DNA of 64,000 bases from Streptosporangium amethystogenes (lineage in GTDB: Bacteria > Actinomycetota > Actinomycetes > Streptosporangiales > Streptosporangiaceae): positions 1-64,000 of the forward strand of contig NZ_JOEQ01000003.1 of NCBI RefSeq assembly GCF_000721075.1. The letters are read 5' to 3'. Numbering within the stretch: the first letter of the stretch is position 1; every line of letters begins with the position of its first letter. Below, in pieces: positions 48,022-56,816 of the stretch. The notes below the pieces were generated by a model. It did not search any database, was not told the origin of the DNA, and was given only the letters and a program-made list of their open reading frames with translations. A program made the translations under genes and the position numbers.

Positions 48022-49961
48022 GCTTGTCCGTCCAGTACCCCGGCGAGGATCTCGGCCGAGCGCTCCAGGTGGCGTGTGGTGAGGCCCTCAGGGGCCTGAC
48101 GGCTGAGGTATCGATAGCCGAACCGGCGCAACACCACGTCGCTGCACCTCGTGTCACACCCCAGCGCGACGAAGACCAGGACGTCGGCCACCGGCCTGGA
48201 GAACAGCGGCAGAGCGGCCAGGCAGACGTCGGACTGGGGGCTCCATTCGTCGTCGATCGCCTCCCGTAACCGCTCGACCCGTCGAGCGAGGGCCGCCTTC
48301 AGGTCGTCGGCGCGGCTCTCCGGCAACCGGGCGATGTCAAGCGACGCCCGAAGGGCGTCCCTGCGTCCCGGATCCACTGGCGCGTCGAACCAGTCCAGGG
48401 TTCGTCCGGCGGCCCGGGCGACCTCGTCCACGGCAGCCCCGACGTCGATCCGGCCCGGGACCGCGAGGGCGACGGCGGTCAGCGCCTCGAACGCCAGCTC
48501 GGCCAGGTGCCGTTCGAGGACCTCCGCGGGGAGGATCCGGCTGTTGTCCCAGCTGTGTGTCTCCGCGGCCCGCAACGCGAAGCCGGCGACGGACGCCTCG
48601 GTCAACACCTCGACGGCCATCGGAGCCAATGGTCCTGAGTCGGCGGCGTTCAGCGCGGCATACGCCTGCCGCACCTTCTCCGCCACGGAGACCGAGGCCC
48701 GGACCCCGCGGGTGGCCTCGGAACCGGATGCCTCATCGATCGTCACCGTCACCGTTTCGGCAGCGGTACGGGCGATCTTGAGGGCGTGGGCAGGAGAGTG
48801 CGAGATGGCCCGAACGACGAGCAGCCGGTCCCGTGAGTCACGCGGGACCTCCACCACATCGGACCCGACCTCCAGCTCAAGCTCCACGGACAGGACGCCG
48901 GAAACCGAGCCCGCCTCGGCGAGTCCCGCGACGGCGACCACCCGGCCGCTCCGATCGGGGACCCGGTACCAGACGGCTGCGTAGCGGTCGCTCGACTCAA
49001 GGTCTCGCTGGCCAAGACGGAGACGATCGATCACGCTCTCACCGATCGACTGGCGCACGAAGAGGTCGAGCAGGTCGAACCCGTAGGTGTCCCGGATCGT
49101 CTCCGGGATCAGGTCACCGGCCGGCCGCAGATGTGTCTCCACCAGCCTCGGCCCCTCATCGGTGAGAATGACCTCGGTATGGGTCAGACCGTTCTGCACG
49201 TCCAGCGCACGTAGTACGTCGGTCACGGCCTCGCGGACCAGGTGTTCGGTCTCCGGTGGCAGCTCACCGCGGATCATGTGGCCGAGTTCCACACAGTGGA
49301 CGGGATCCTTCACCTTCAGCGTGATCGCGACGATGAGGTGTTCCCCCCGCTCGGAAAACGCCTCGACGCTGATCTCGGGGCCATCCAGGAACGTCTCCAC
49401 CATCAGCCTGCTGTCCGCGGCGTCCCCGGCCGCGAGACCCCACTTCCACGCCGCCTCGGCCTGGGACGGGCGGTGGACGACGGTGACACCCGAACTGGCC
49501 GCGCCCATGACCGGTTTCACCACGACGGGATATCCGTGACGGTCCGCGAAGTCAGTGATGTCGTCAGGCGAGGCGACCTGTCCGGCGAAGGGACCGGGGA
49601 TGCCCGCCGCGGTTAATCGGTCACGCATGTGGAGCTTGTCATGGACTGCTCTGACCGTCTCGGCGGAGTGCATTTCCAGTCCCAGCGCGCTCGCCACAGC
49701 GGCCGCCTTGTCCTGGTCCTTCTCACTGAAACTGGCGACGTGGGTGACGGGCTCGACCTCGTGGATCGCCCTCGCCATGGCGATCCACGAGGAGTCGTCG
49801 GTCGAGGAGACACCCACGATTCGGGCGTGCAGGGACGCGTCGCGGACCCGCTTCAGCACATCACTGCGGACGAGTACGGAGGTACGCGCCTCAGGATCGA
49901 CCTGGTGAATGTACGCGGGCAGTTCGCGACCATTCCCAACGACTAGAACGTGACGGTTCAT
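48018..49961 (-). CDS. ATP-grasp ligase with a C-terminal extension
   Basis: A 647-residue protein. Residues ~1-410 form an ATP-grasp ligase like L-amino-acid ligases: YPVVVKPVMGAASSGVTVV binds ATP, and HTEVILTDEGPRLVETHLRPAG holds the metal-binding acids. The remaining ~235 residues are helical (LNAADSGPLAPMAVEVLTEA), with no family I recognise. Such enzymes join a carboxylate to an amine through an acyl phosphate. In an NRPS cluster without a thioesterase it could add an amino acid or cap the product. Start ATG at 49961 with GAGGGAC upstream. Confidence 0.8.
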   Translation of the reverse strand: MNRHVLVVGNGRELPAYIHQVDPEARTSVLVRSDVLKRVRDASLHARIVGVSSTDDSSWIAMARAIHEVEPVTHVASFSEKDQDKAAAVASALGLEMHSAETVRAVHDKLHMRDRLTAAGIPGPFAGQVASPDDITDFADRHGYPVVVKPVMGAASSGVTVVHRPSQAEAAWKWGLAAGDAADSRLMVETFLDGPEISVEAFSERGEHLIVAITLKVKDPVHCVELGHMIRGELPPETEHLVREAVTDVLRALDVQNGLTHTEVILTDEGPRLVETHLRPAGDLIPETIRDTYGFDLLDLFVRQSIGESVIDRLRLGQRDLESSDRYAAVWYRVPDRSGRVVAVAGLAEAGSVSGVLSVELELEVGSDVVEVPRDSRDRLLVVRAISHSPAHALKIARTAAETVTVTIDEASGSEATRGVRASVSVAEKVRQAYAALNAADSGPLAPMAVEVLTEASVAGFALRAAETHSWDNSRILPAEVLERHLAELAFEALTAVALAVPGRIDVGAAVDEVARAAGRTLDWFDAPVDPGRRDALRASLDIARLPESRADDLKAALARRVERLREAIDDEWSPQSDVCLAALPLFSRPVADVLVFVALGCDTRCSDVVLRRFGYRYLSRQAPEGLTTRHLERSAEILAGVLDGQA

Positions 49962-49962
49962 A

Positions 49963-50061
49963 TCATGTCCCTCGTTTCATCAACCGAAAGAACAGGTGCA
50001 ATTGATCTGTGCGGTCTCCACCGCCATCAGTCATCGAGGATCCGTTTGGCGGAGATGACAT
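49963..50061 (-). CDS. Possible 32-residue peptide upstream of the ATP-grasp gene
   Basis: The frame begins MSSPPNGSSMTDGGGDRTDQ and ends LHLFFRLMKRGT. AGGGG lies 7 bases before its ATG, and its stop is one base before the ATP-grasp start. It may be a leader peptide for translational control. A ribosomal precursor peptide for the ATP-grasp ligase, as in pheganomycin-type pathways, is a more speculative reading. It could also be chance; no homologue is known to me. Confidence 0.3.
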   Translation of the reverse strand: MSSPPNGSSMTDGGGDRTDQLHLFFRLMKRGT

Positions 50062-50194
50062 GTCGCACCCCTGTTCTCCATGCCGACCTGAGCAGGCAGC
50101 CGCCCAGCCTGAAAAGGAACTGCGCTTGTTAACAAACCGATGCTTTCCCGAACGTTCTCCCGGATCGGCGAGCCTGGAGCGCCGATCCGTCGTG

Positions 50195-51013
50195 TCATTG
50201 CTCCCTCGTACTCGGCACGGCCAGCCGACGGGGTCCGCGGCGACCTGCCAGGTGGACGACGTTGAGCGCCCAGTTGACGAGTCGGGTCTGCACATCCCGC
50301 CCCGAGGCGGAGCCCAGGACCTGCTGGACCGCGACGGTCATCGTCAGCCGTTCGGGGTGGCGGCGGCCCGCGCCGTAGGCGTCCCGGACGGCACGCATCA
50401 AGCCCTTGCTGTTGCGGTGAACGATCACCATCGTGGGTACGAAATTAACCGAAAGGCCCATGGCGGCCAGCCCCGCGACGATGTCGTTGTCGCTGCCCGG
50501 CTCATTGACGACATCCCCGCGGGCCGCCAGGAAGGCTTCGCGCCAGACGGCCCCGTTTCCCCCGGCGAAGAAGCGCACCTCCTGCCCTGGCCGCAGCCCC
50601 CGGTACCGGTCGAGGTAACGCGACTGCCGGGCTCTGGAGACCACGCCGCTGTCGAAGGGCAGCACCCTGCCGGTGACGCCGCCTCGGTCGGTGGTCAGTT
50701 CGCGATCGATCTGGTCGAGCCAGTCGGCTCTGGGAAGAGCGTCGTCGTCGAGGAACGCGATCACGGGTGAGACCGCCTGCTCGGCGGCGAAGGATCGGGA
50801 CGGCATGGCGCCGATCGGCTGCGGGTTGCGCAGAAGCCGGATCGGCAGGCCGGCCACCTCCACCGCGTCGGCGATTCGCGGCTTCGAACCGTCATCGACG
50901 ACGAGTACCTCGTACAGCAGCGCGGTGTTGCATTCCGCCAGAGCCTTCAGGCAACGCCGGAGGTCTCGATAACGGTCTCTACTCGGGATGATCACTGTGA
51001 TTCGCGGTTCCAC
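50195..51013 (-). CDS. Glycosyltransferase family 2
   Basis: A 272-residue GT-A fold glycosyltransferase. RITVIIPSRDRYRDLRR opens the nucleotide-binding fold, EVLVVDDGS and VIAFLDDDALPRADWL supply the acidic metal-binding motifs. No transmembrane segment is obvious, so it probably acts in the cytoplasm on a small or lipid-linked acceptor. GTG at 51013 follows GGAGGCGACA and lies inside the end of the deacetylase gene, so the two are coupled. It could attach the sugar that the Gfo/Idh and isomerase genes make. Confidence 0.8.
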   Translation of the reverse strand: MEPRITVIIPSRDRYRDLRRCLKALAECNTALLYEVLVVDDGSKPRIADAVEVAGLPIRLLRNPQPIGAMPSRSFAAEQAVSPVIAFLDDDALPRADWLDQIDRELTTDRGGVTGRVLPFDSGVVSRARQSRYLDRYRGLRPGQEVRFFAGGNGAVWREAFLAARGDVVNEPGSDNDIVAGLAAMGLSVNFVPTMVIVHRNSKGLMRAVRDAYGAGRRHPERLTMTVAVQQVLGSASGRDVQTRLVNWALNVVHLAGRRGPRRLAVPSTREQ

Positions 51014-51723
51014 TGTCGCCTCCATTCGTCGCAGAGCCACGGCCATGTGTGCTGGTCGTCCGAGGGAAGATAGGTACGACGGATTCGTTGTGGGGCGACG
51101 GTCCACGGCAGCGGGTCCGCCTTCACCGTGCCGAAGCCGAGTGTCCCGGCCGGGACCGCGTCAACGGTCGGGGGGAAGCCGTAGGGGTAGGCCAGCAGGG
51201 GCCGGACCACCCCCAGCCGGTCCTGGATCGCTGCCAGCGAGTCCACGATCTCCCTGCGCTGTTCGACCGGGGCGAGCTGGTGCAGCATCCGATGCGTCAC
51301 GGTGTGCGAGCCGACCGCGTGACCCGCCCTGTGCAGCTCGGTCAGCTCGGCCCAGCTCAGGTGCTGGGCATGCTGCGCTTCCAGCTCCGCCATCTCGGTA
51401 ATGGCGAAGAAGACCGCTCTGATCCCCAACCTGTCGAGGATGGGCAGGGCATGGTCGAGATTGTCGCGATGTCCGTCATCGAGCGTGACGAGCACGGTGG
51501 GCTCGTCCGGTAGCGCGGTCAGATCATCGAGTGCTTCCGGGGAGAGGGCCGGCCCGTACCGGGACAACACTGTCTCAAGGCCGCGTTCGAAGCCGTCCGG
51601 GGTGAGCGAGGTGTAGTGCACAAGCTCTGGATGCACGTGGTGGAAGTAGAGGACCAGGGGCCAGCCCGGGGCGGAGGAGCGTAGCGCCCGAGCCGCGGCG
51701 GGCCCGATCACCGCTCGCTCCAT
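50992..51723 (-). CDS. Polysaccharide deacetylase (NodB-type)
   Basis: A 243-residue carbohydrate esterase 4 protein. VLVTLDDGHRDN gives the DD metal/base motif, VGSHTVTHRML the HxxxH zinc motif, and LLAYPYGFPP the RYPYG-like groove motif. It has no signal peptide, so it probably acts inside the cell, for instance on an N-acetyl sugar intermediate or glycoside. It overlaps the fusion gene upstream by 16 bases and the glycosyltransferase downstream. Confidence 0.82.
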   Translation of the reverse strand: MERAVIGPAAARALRSSAPGWPLVLYFHHVHPELVHYTSLTPDGFERGLETVLSRYGPALSPEALDDLTALPDEPTVLVTLDDGHRDNLDHALPILDRLGIRAVFFAITEMAELEAQHAQHLSWAELTELHRAGHAVGSHTVTHRMLHQLAPVEQRREIVDSLAAIQDRLGVVRPLLAYPYGFPPTVDAVPAGTLGFGTVKADPLPWTVAPQRIRRTYLPSDDQHTWPWLCDEWRRQWNRESQ

Positions 51724-53117
51724 CCAAGCGCCGTCGCGACGGCCGCCGGGATGGGAATGCCCGTTTCATGGGCGCGGGCCGTCCATGCCGCCTCTGCTTG
51801 GTCCGGGAAGTACGGCGTGGGCGGCTGTCCTGGATATCCCGCCACTACCGCGTCCCGAAGGATCTGCACCAGCTTGTCGATTGAGGTCCGTTCGGCATCC
51901 AGCCCGAAGGCTGTGGTGGAAAGACCGACGAACAACTGTGTGCAGCCCATCGGGCGACCGGGTTCCGCGCGTTGTTTGACCACCAGCGGACTTACGGTTT
52001 GCCCCCCCAGGATGCCCGCCAACACCTCGGCGATGAGCGTTACGCACAGCCCCTTGTAGTCACCGAAGACCGGGACGGAGCCACCCTTTTCCAGGTCCAG
52101 TGGATCGGAGGAGGGTCTCCCCCGGCTGTCCAGCAACCACTCTGGCGGAACCTGATCACCGCGCTGCGCGGCAGCACGGATCTTGCCGATGGAGACCACG
52201 CCGGTGGCGAAGTCCACCACGAAGGGCTCAACGGCCGCGGTGGGCGTCACCATACAGATCGCGTTGCTACCGAGCGTCGGCCGTGCCGCTCCGGGTGCGG
52301 CCAGACTCGGTCCCGAGATGTTGAACAGCAGTCCGGCGACGCCCTGCCGTTGGAAAGGCCAGCGATAGGCCGCCATCATTCCCACATGGTTGTTGGAGTG
52401 GACGGCCACGGCGGCCACTCCAAGCCGGGCGGCGGTGGCCGCGCACCAGTCCGCGGCCATCGCCGCCGCGGGCTGACCGAAGCCGTTCCGAGCGTCGATG
52501 CGGGCGACGGCTCCTTGCTCGGCCAGCACCGGCTCGGCGAGCGGATCGATCCCACCCTGGCGCACTCGGGCCAGGTAGGTCGGCAGCAGGCCCACACCGT
52601 GCGAGTGGTGGCCACGCACATCCGCTTCCACCAGGACGTCAGCCACCAACGCGGCGGTCTCGTCACTGCTGCCGGCCGCCCTGAGCGCGGCAGCCGATCG
52701 CTCCTTCAGCGTCGCGGGTGGGATCCGCAGCGGCTCGGGAACCGGCTGGCTTTCCGCGTCGACGTAGCACAGCGTTCCCCGGGCAAGCCGACAAACCCGA
52801 TCGGTGGGCAAGGATCCGTCGGTGGCCAGCAGAACGGTCGTCTTGCCCTGGCTCGTACGCCGGTCAAGCAGGTCGGCCAGCACCGTGGGGTCCATGGCAT
52901 CGGCGTCATCGATGATCAACGCGTCCGATTCCACTGTTCCGAACCGTGGCTCAAGTTCGCCGCAGAGTACCTTGCAAAGAGTCGATTTCCCCGATCCGCG
53001 TTCTCCCTGGATCAGCAGGCTGCTGCCGGCCGGAATCCGTAGATCCGCACCGCGCAGCAGCACCACCTCGTTCCCCTTGGCGCCGACCGTGATAACAAGA
53101 TCGTCAACTTTCAGCAT
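51708..53117 (-). CDS. Fusion of a mini-ABC ATPase to an Ldh2-family oxidoreductase
   Basis: A 469-residue protein. Residues 1-125 resemble an ABC ATPase: Walker A GERGSGKST at 38-46 and Walker B LIIDDAD near 67-73. The helical subdomain, Q-loop and LSGGQ signature are missing, and the H-loop His is Asp in LLATDGS. Residues ~130-469 are a malate/L-lactate dehydrogenase (Ldh2) or imino-acid reductase fold, with DVRGHHSHGVGLLP and VHSNNHVGMMAAY carrying the family's active-site histidines. AGGAG precedes ATG at 53117. I know no described protein of this architecture. It may couple nucleotide binding to reduction of an imine or keto acid. Confidence 0.8.
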   Translation of the reverse strand: MLKVDDLVITVGAKGNEVVLLRGADLRIPAGSSLLIQGERGSGKSTLCKVLCGELEPRFGTVESDALIIDDADAMDPTVLADLLDRRTSQGKTTVLLATDGSLPTDRVCRLARGTLCYVDAESQPVPEPLRIPPATLKERSAAALRAAGSSDETAALVADVLVEADVRGHHSHGVGLLPTYLARVRQGGIDPLAEPVLAEQGAVARIDARNGFGQPAAAMAADWCAATAARLGVAAVAVHSNNHVGMMAAYRWPFQRQGVAGLLFNISGPSLAAPGAARPTLGSNAICMVTPTAAVEPFVVDFATGVVSIGKIRAAAQRGDQVPPEWLLDSRGRPSSDPLDLEKGGSVPVFGDYKGLCVTLIAEVLAGILGGQTVSPLVVKQRAEPGRPMGCTQLFVGLSTTAFGLDAERTSIDKLVQILRDAVVAGYPGQPPTPYFPDQAEAAWTARAHETGIPIPAAVATALGWSER

Positions 53118-53194
53118 GCGTACTCCTGGGCCGTGATGCGCCACGCGACCGGAAGGTACGACGATAAGATGATCTTGATGGCAGGTCGTTCATC

Positions 53195-53632
53195 TCACCA
53201 CTCCGTCGACACGTCTAAGCCGTCACGCTGCAGGAACTCCAGCCGGTTGCCGAGGTTGTCGGCCGCGTAGAACCGCCGGTGCCCAGGGAAGTTGTCGTCC
53301 CAGGTCACCTCGACGCCCTTGGCCGCCAGATGCCGCGCCAGAGCGTCGAGGTCAGCGACCCGGATTCCCGGGTGGGCTTTGCGGGCCGGCCGGAAATCAT
53401 TTTCGACACCGAGATGGATCTCCAGGTTGTCGGCACGTATCCAGAGGCCGCCGCGCGCGGCGAGTACCGGCGGCTTGACGAGCTCCACCATGCCGAGAAC
53501 ACCGACGTAGAAGGCGCGACAGTCGTCCTCACTGCCGGCCGGGATGGCGATCTGGATGTGGTGCAGGCCATAGCCGAACTCGGTCCCGTGATCGGGACCA
53601 TATCCCTGGCTCGAAACTGAGAGGTTGTTCAT
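53195..53632 (-). CDS. VOC-family (glyoxalase-like) protein
   Basis: A 145-residue protein of the vicinal oxygen chelate fold. GLHHIQIAIPAGSEDDCRAF opens the first beta-alpha-beta-beta-beta unit, with a metal-ligand His, and RFYAADNLGNRLEFLQRD ends the second with the Glu ligand. AAGGAGATCC before the ATG is strong. VOC enzymes include isomerases, dioxygenases and resistance proteins. It lies between the sulfotransferase and the fusion gene in the biosynthetic operon. Confidence 0.85.
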   Translation of the reverse strand: MNNLSVSSQGYGPDHGTEFGYGLHHIQIAIPAGSEDDCRAFYVGVLGMVELVKPPVLAARGGLWIRADNLEIHLGVENDFRPARKAHPGIRVADLDALARHLAAKGVEVTWDDNFPGHRRFYAADNLGNRLEFLQRDGLDVSTEW

Positions 53633-53645
53633 TTGTTGGATCTCC

Positions 53646-54416
53646 TTACGAAATCGTGTGGCGGAGCGTCCGCCACACTGCTGCGATCTCCGGCGACGGT
53701 TCTTCGATCGCCGAAGGTCTGGTGGCCGAGAGAGCGTTGAGCGGACCGGAGAGTTCCAGGCCGGTGAATGCACTGAGCCGCTCGGTCGCCGCACCGGAGC
53801 ACAACTCGTGGTAGTCGACGACGAGCCTCCGCTCGGGTGCGATCCGGTCGGCGCTCTCCAGCCAGGAGGCGTGCCAGGCCGCCCACTTCCGACAGGCGTC
53901 GGCGGTCGAGGACGGCCGCCAGGGCCGGTCGCCCGTCCACTCCAGCTGTGAGGCGGCCGCCTCCAGCGGGTGCCGGACAAGCAGGATCACCCGCGGTCGA
54001 GGCAGCACGTCGAGGAGGCCCGGAAGGTCCAGCAGATACTCGTTGTATTTGTCGCCCCAGCAGGGCCAGTCCGCATAGGCCTGCTCGATCACATGCCTGC
54101 ACGTGCTCACCGGGTCGGTGTGCTCGCCACGGGCCACCTCTGCGGCGGTATCGCGCAGGACCCTGTCGAGGTTCCCGAGCCAGCGGGCCGCGTGTATCCC
54201 GCCCGGCGGTTTACGGTGGAGCGCATGGCTGATCTCGTCAGCCCGGAAGTGCCGGCAGGCAAGGTCCGCCCTCGTACACCAGCGGGCCAGCACGTAGGGC
54301 AGTTTTCCGTTGACGGTGAAGATCCCCCCCATGGCTGCGTACGCCTCGCTCAGCACATGCGCGAGTGCGGTCGTACCCGAGCGCTGCGCGCCGAGAAGAA
54401 GAAGGGGCTCGGTCAT
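53646..54416 (-). CDS. Sulfotransferase
   Basis: A 256-residue PAPS-dependent sulfotransferase. LLLLGAQRSGTTALAHVL is the 5'-phosphosulfate loop, and PRVILLVRHPLEAAASQLEW the 3'-phosphate motif. It ends with a helical cap. It would transfer a sulfate to a hydroxyl or amine of the product. ATG at 54416 overlaps the upstream stop by four bases. Sulfation is unusual in actinomycete NRPS products, which adds interest to the cluster. Confidence 0.82.
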   Translation of the reverse strand: MTEPLLLLGAQRSGTTALAHVLSEAYAAMGGIFTVNGKLPYVLARWCTRADLACRHFRADEISHALHRKPPGGIHAARWLGNLDRVLRDTAAEVARGEHTDPVSTCRHVIEQAYADWPCWGDKYNEYLLDLPGLLDVLPRPRVILLVRHPLEAAASQLEWTGDRPWRPSSTADACRKWAAWHASWLESADRIAPERRLVVDYHELCSGAATERLSAFTGLELSGPLNALSATRPSAIEEPSPEIAAVWRTLRHTIS

Positions 54417-55255
54417 GACTCGACCAGCGCTCGTAACGCCCGCATGCAGGAGACGCTGGCCCAATAACCACCGTCCGAAAAGGCATCACCCCACGGACGG
54501 TCCCGTTGGTCCTGGGTAAGCACCCGTCCAGAACGCCAGTGGGTCTCCAGCGAGAGCCAGCCGGTGTAACCGTCCGCACCGAGCCTGTCAATGATCCGCC
54601 CCCAGGGCAGATCCCCGTCACCGAGTCGCACGTAGCCACCGGTACCGGAGGGATCCTTCACATGGATGTGGCCGATCCTCTCTCTGCCGATCGTGTACTC
54701 CTCGGGAAAAGGATTGGAGTGCCAGCCGCTGAAGACAGAATTCCCCGGATCCCACAGAACACCGATATCCGGCCGCCCGAGAGCCTCCAGAAAGGCGAGC
54801 GTCAATGCCATGGTCGGCGTATTGGTTCGGGTACCGGTCTCCACAAGAAGCCGTACGTCTCCCAAATCCAGACCGTCCAGCACCTCTGCGGCGACCAACG
54901 CCGCGGTCTTCGGGTCAGGATCGCCATCACGGTAGAAGGTGAAGATCCGTACGTGCGGCGAGCCGAGTATGCCCGCCTGCTCGATCACGCGGCTGAGCAG
55001 ATCCCGAGTCGCCGCCACGTCGGCGTCGGTTCGGGGCAAGTTCCGCTTCAGCGCCGGCGGGCAGAAGCCGGCCACGGCCAGATTCCGCTCCGTCAGTGTT
55101 CGACGTATGTCGGCAAGCTGCGCGTCGCTCAGTACATGCGGCGGCACATTGGCCACCGAACGAATCTCAACTCCGGTGAGACCACACTCGACCACGGCAT
55201 CGGCAGCCCGGGTCAGATCCTGGTCGATTTCGTCATTGATGATCGCCAGCTTCAT
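54413..55255 (-). CDS. Sugar phosphate isomerase/epimerase (TIM barrel, AP_endonuc_2)
   Basis: A 280-residue TIM-barrel enzyme. VRLLVETGTRTN, GVLWDPGNSVFSG and IGHIHVKDPSG supply the conserved Glu, Asp and His metal ligands of this family, and WLSLETHWRSG provides the final Glu. It should isomerise or dehydrate a keto sugar or cyclitol. It shares an ATGA overlap with the sulfotransferase and lies after a second, shorter relative. Confidence 0.82.
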   Translation of the reverse strand: MKLAIINDEIDQDLTRAADAVVECGLTGVEIRSVANVPPHVLSDAQLADIRRTLTERNLAVAGFCPPALKRNLPRTDADVAATRDLLSRVIEQAGILGSPHVRIFTFYRDGDPDPKTAALVAAEVLDGLDLGDVRLLVETGTRTNTPTMALTLAFLEALGRPDIGVLWDPGNSVFSGWHSNPFPEEYTIGRERIGHIHVKDPSGTGGYVRLGDGDLPWGRIIDRLGADGYTGWLSLETHWRSGRVLTQDQRDRPWGDAFSDGGYWASVSCMRALRALVES

Positions 55256-55935
55256 CGGAAATCCTTCCAGACTCTGCGGAGTACCTCGAGGTCCGCCTGG
55301 GGCACGCCGGCCCGGGACTCCACTGTGATGTCGACGCCGGTGGAGGCGAAGGGTGCCAACCAGCCCAGGTCCTCGTGGCCAAGCGCGCGATGCCGGGGCC
55401 GTTCGTTCGGATCGGACGGGAGGGTGAACCCCTTGACCTGGATCGCGGCGGTACAGGCCAGCAACCGGGCTTCCTCGGATCGGACATCGACGTCGATCTG
55501 GGCGAGCCCCAGGTTGTCGAGGACCAACCGGCAGCCGTACCGGTCACAAAGTTGCAAGAGTTCGTCGATCGCCGCATACCCGGCGTGGGTTTCGATGAGT
55601 ACCTGCTCGGCTTCCCTGCCCCGGACCAACTCGGCGAACTGCTGGGCGGTGTCCGTCGCCGCCGACGCGCCCACCTCGGCGAACACCTTGATCGCCTGGC
55701 CCGCGAACCGGGTTGCGGCAGCGGTGTCCTGCCCCGGCCGGCCCAGCACCACGGAGATGCCCACGAACGCCACGGGCAGACCGTCCAGACCCTCGATCCC
55801 CTCGTCCTCCCAGGCATGGCCTTTGCCCGCCCGGAGATCGACGACCTCACCGAGAGCCACCCGGGTCAGCCGCGCGAATTCGGCAGCGCCGAGCCGGGGA
55901 GCCGACCCCGACGAAAGTCCGAGCCGAGAGCTCAT
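55252..55935 (-). CDS. Second TIM-barrel isomerase/epimerase-like protein
   Basis: A 227-residue protein of the same fold but shorter. VLIETHAGYAAIDELLQL, LVLDNLGLAQID and VDITVESRAGVPQADLE resemble the metal-ligand strands, although HVKD is replaced by QVKGFT, so the usual His ligand is missing there. It may be a partner or a diverged isomerase. It overlaps both neighbours by four bases. Two such barrels plus a Gfo/Idh enzyme are common in unusual sugar and inositol pathways. Confidence 0.72.
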   Translation of the reverse strand: MSSRLGLSSGSAPRLGAAEFARLTRVALGEVVDLRAGKGHAWEDEGIEGLDGLPVAFVGISVVLGRPGQDTAAATRFAGQAIKVFAEVGASAATDTAQQFAELVRGREAEQVLIETHAGYAAIDELLQLCDRYGCRLVLDNLGLAQIDVDVRSEEARLLACTAAIQVKGFTLPSDPNERPRHRALGHEDLGWLAPFASTGVDITVESRAGVPQADLEVLRRVWKDFR

Positions 55936-56816
55936 GGGGCACCCATCTCCCGCAGCGCGTCCAGCACGACCATCGCCGGGCGGGTCCGGTGCAACGCCGA
56001 GCGATCGGGCTCAGCGGACAACTCCCTGTACACACGCGCCCTGGCCTGTGATGTGGTGAGTTCCCGGGCGCTGATGGTCTCGTCCACCCGCTGGAATTCG
56101 ACGGCACCATCCCGGATTTCGAGCCTGCGGCCATCAGCCAGCAGGATCAATCGCTCCGCACGCATGTTCACATCGGCGGTGACCGTGAAGTTCAGTGTGG
56201 CACCCGACACGAACCGAATCAGGCCGCTGCTTCGCAGATCGATTCCAGGGGCGCACTCGTGATAGTCGGCGATCTCGACCCGCTCGACCTCGCCCAGTAC
56301 CTGACAGGCCAGATCGAGGTAGTGCACGCCCAGGTGCGCCATGATTCCGCCCAGCGCACTGCTGGAATCGCCACGCCAACCCCGATAGTGCCGAGCCGCG
56401 TCCCTGGGCCGGCTGACCAGGAGGGTGCCCGCGGTGTCGCCTGGCCATTCCAGCAGCGCTTCGCGAGGAAGCCGGAACCGATGCTGCAACATGACAGCGA
56501 CCATCCCGGGTTCGGCGACGATCCGGTCGAACTCCGCCACGGACATCGCCGGCGGCTTCTCCACCAGGACCTTCTTGTTCGCCCGCAACGCTTCGACGAC
56601 CCGCTCCGCTCGGCCACCCGGCGGCAGACAGAGCGCGACCGTGTCTATCGTCGAGTCCGACAACACCGCGTCCCACGATGGCAGCCTCAGTTCCTCCGGA
56701 AGGAGAACTTCGTCATCGGTGTCGAGGATGCCCGCGAGCGATACCTGAGCGATCTGCCGAATCGCCTCCTCATGCTGTCGGCCGGCCCCCCCGTACCCGA
56801 CAATCGCAACCCGCAT
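55932..56816 (-). CDS. Gfo/Idh/MocA-family oxidoreductase
   Basis: A 294-residue NAD(P)-dependent dehydrogenase. RVAIVGYGGAGRQHEEAI is the Rossmann nucleotide motif, and KVLVEKPPAMSVAEFD carries the EKP motif. Residues from 120 on form the beta-sheet substrate domain. It would oxidise a sugar, inositol or glycoside hydroxyl to the ketone used by the two isomerases downstream. It is the first gene of the minus-strand cluster, so the promoter should lie in 56817-57240. Confidence 0.83.
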   Translation of the reverse strand: MRVAIVGYGGAGRQHEEAIRQIAQVSLAGILDTDDEVLLPEELRLPSWDAVLSDSTIDTVALCLPPGGRAERVVEALRANKKVLVEKPPAMSVAEFDRIVAEPGMVAVMLQHRFRLPREALLEWPGDTAGTLLVSRPRDAARHYRGWRGDSSSALGGIMAHLGVHYLDLACQVLGEVERVEIADYHECAPGIDLRSSGLIRFVSGATLNFTVTADVNMRAERLILLADGRRLEIRDGAVEFQRVDETISARELTTSQARARVYRELSAEPDRSALHRTRPAMVVLDALREMGAP

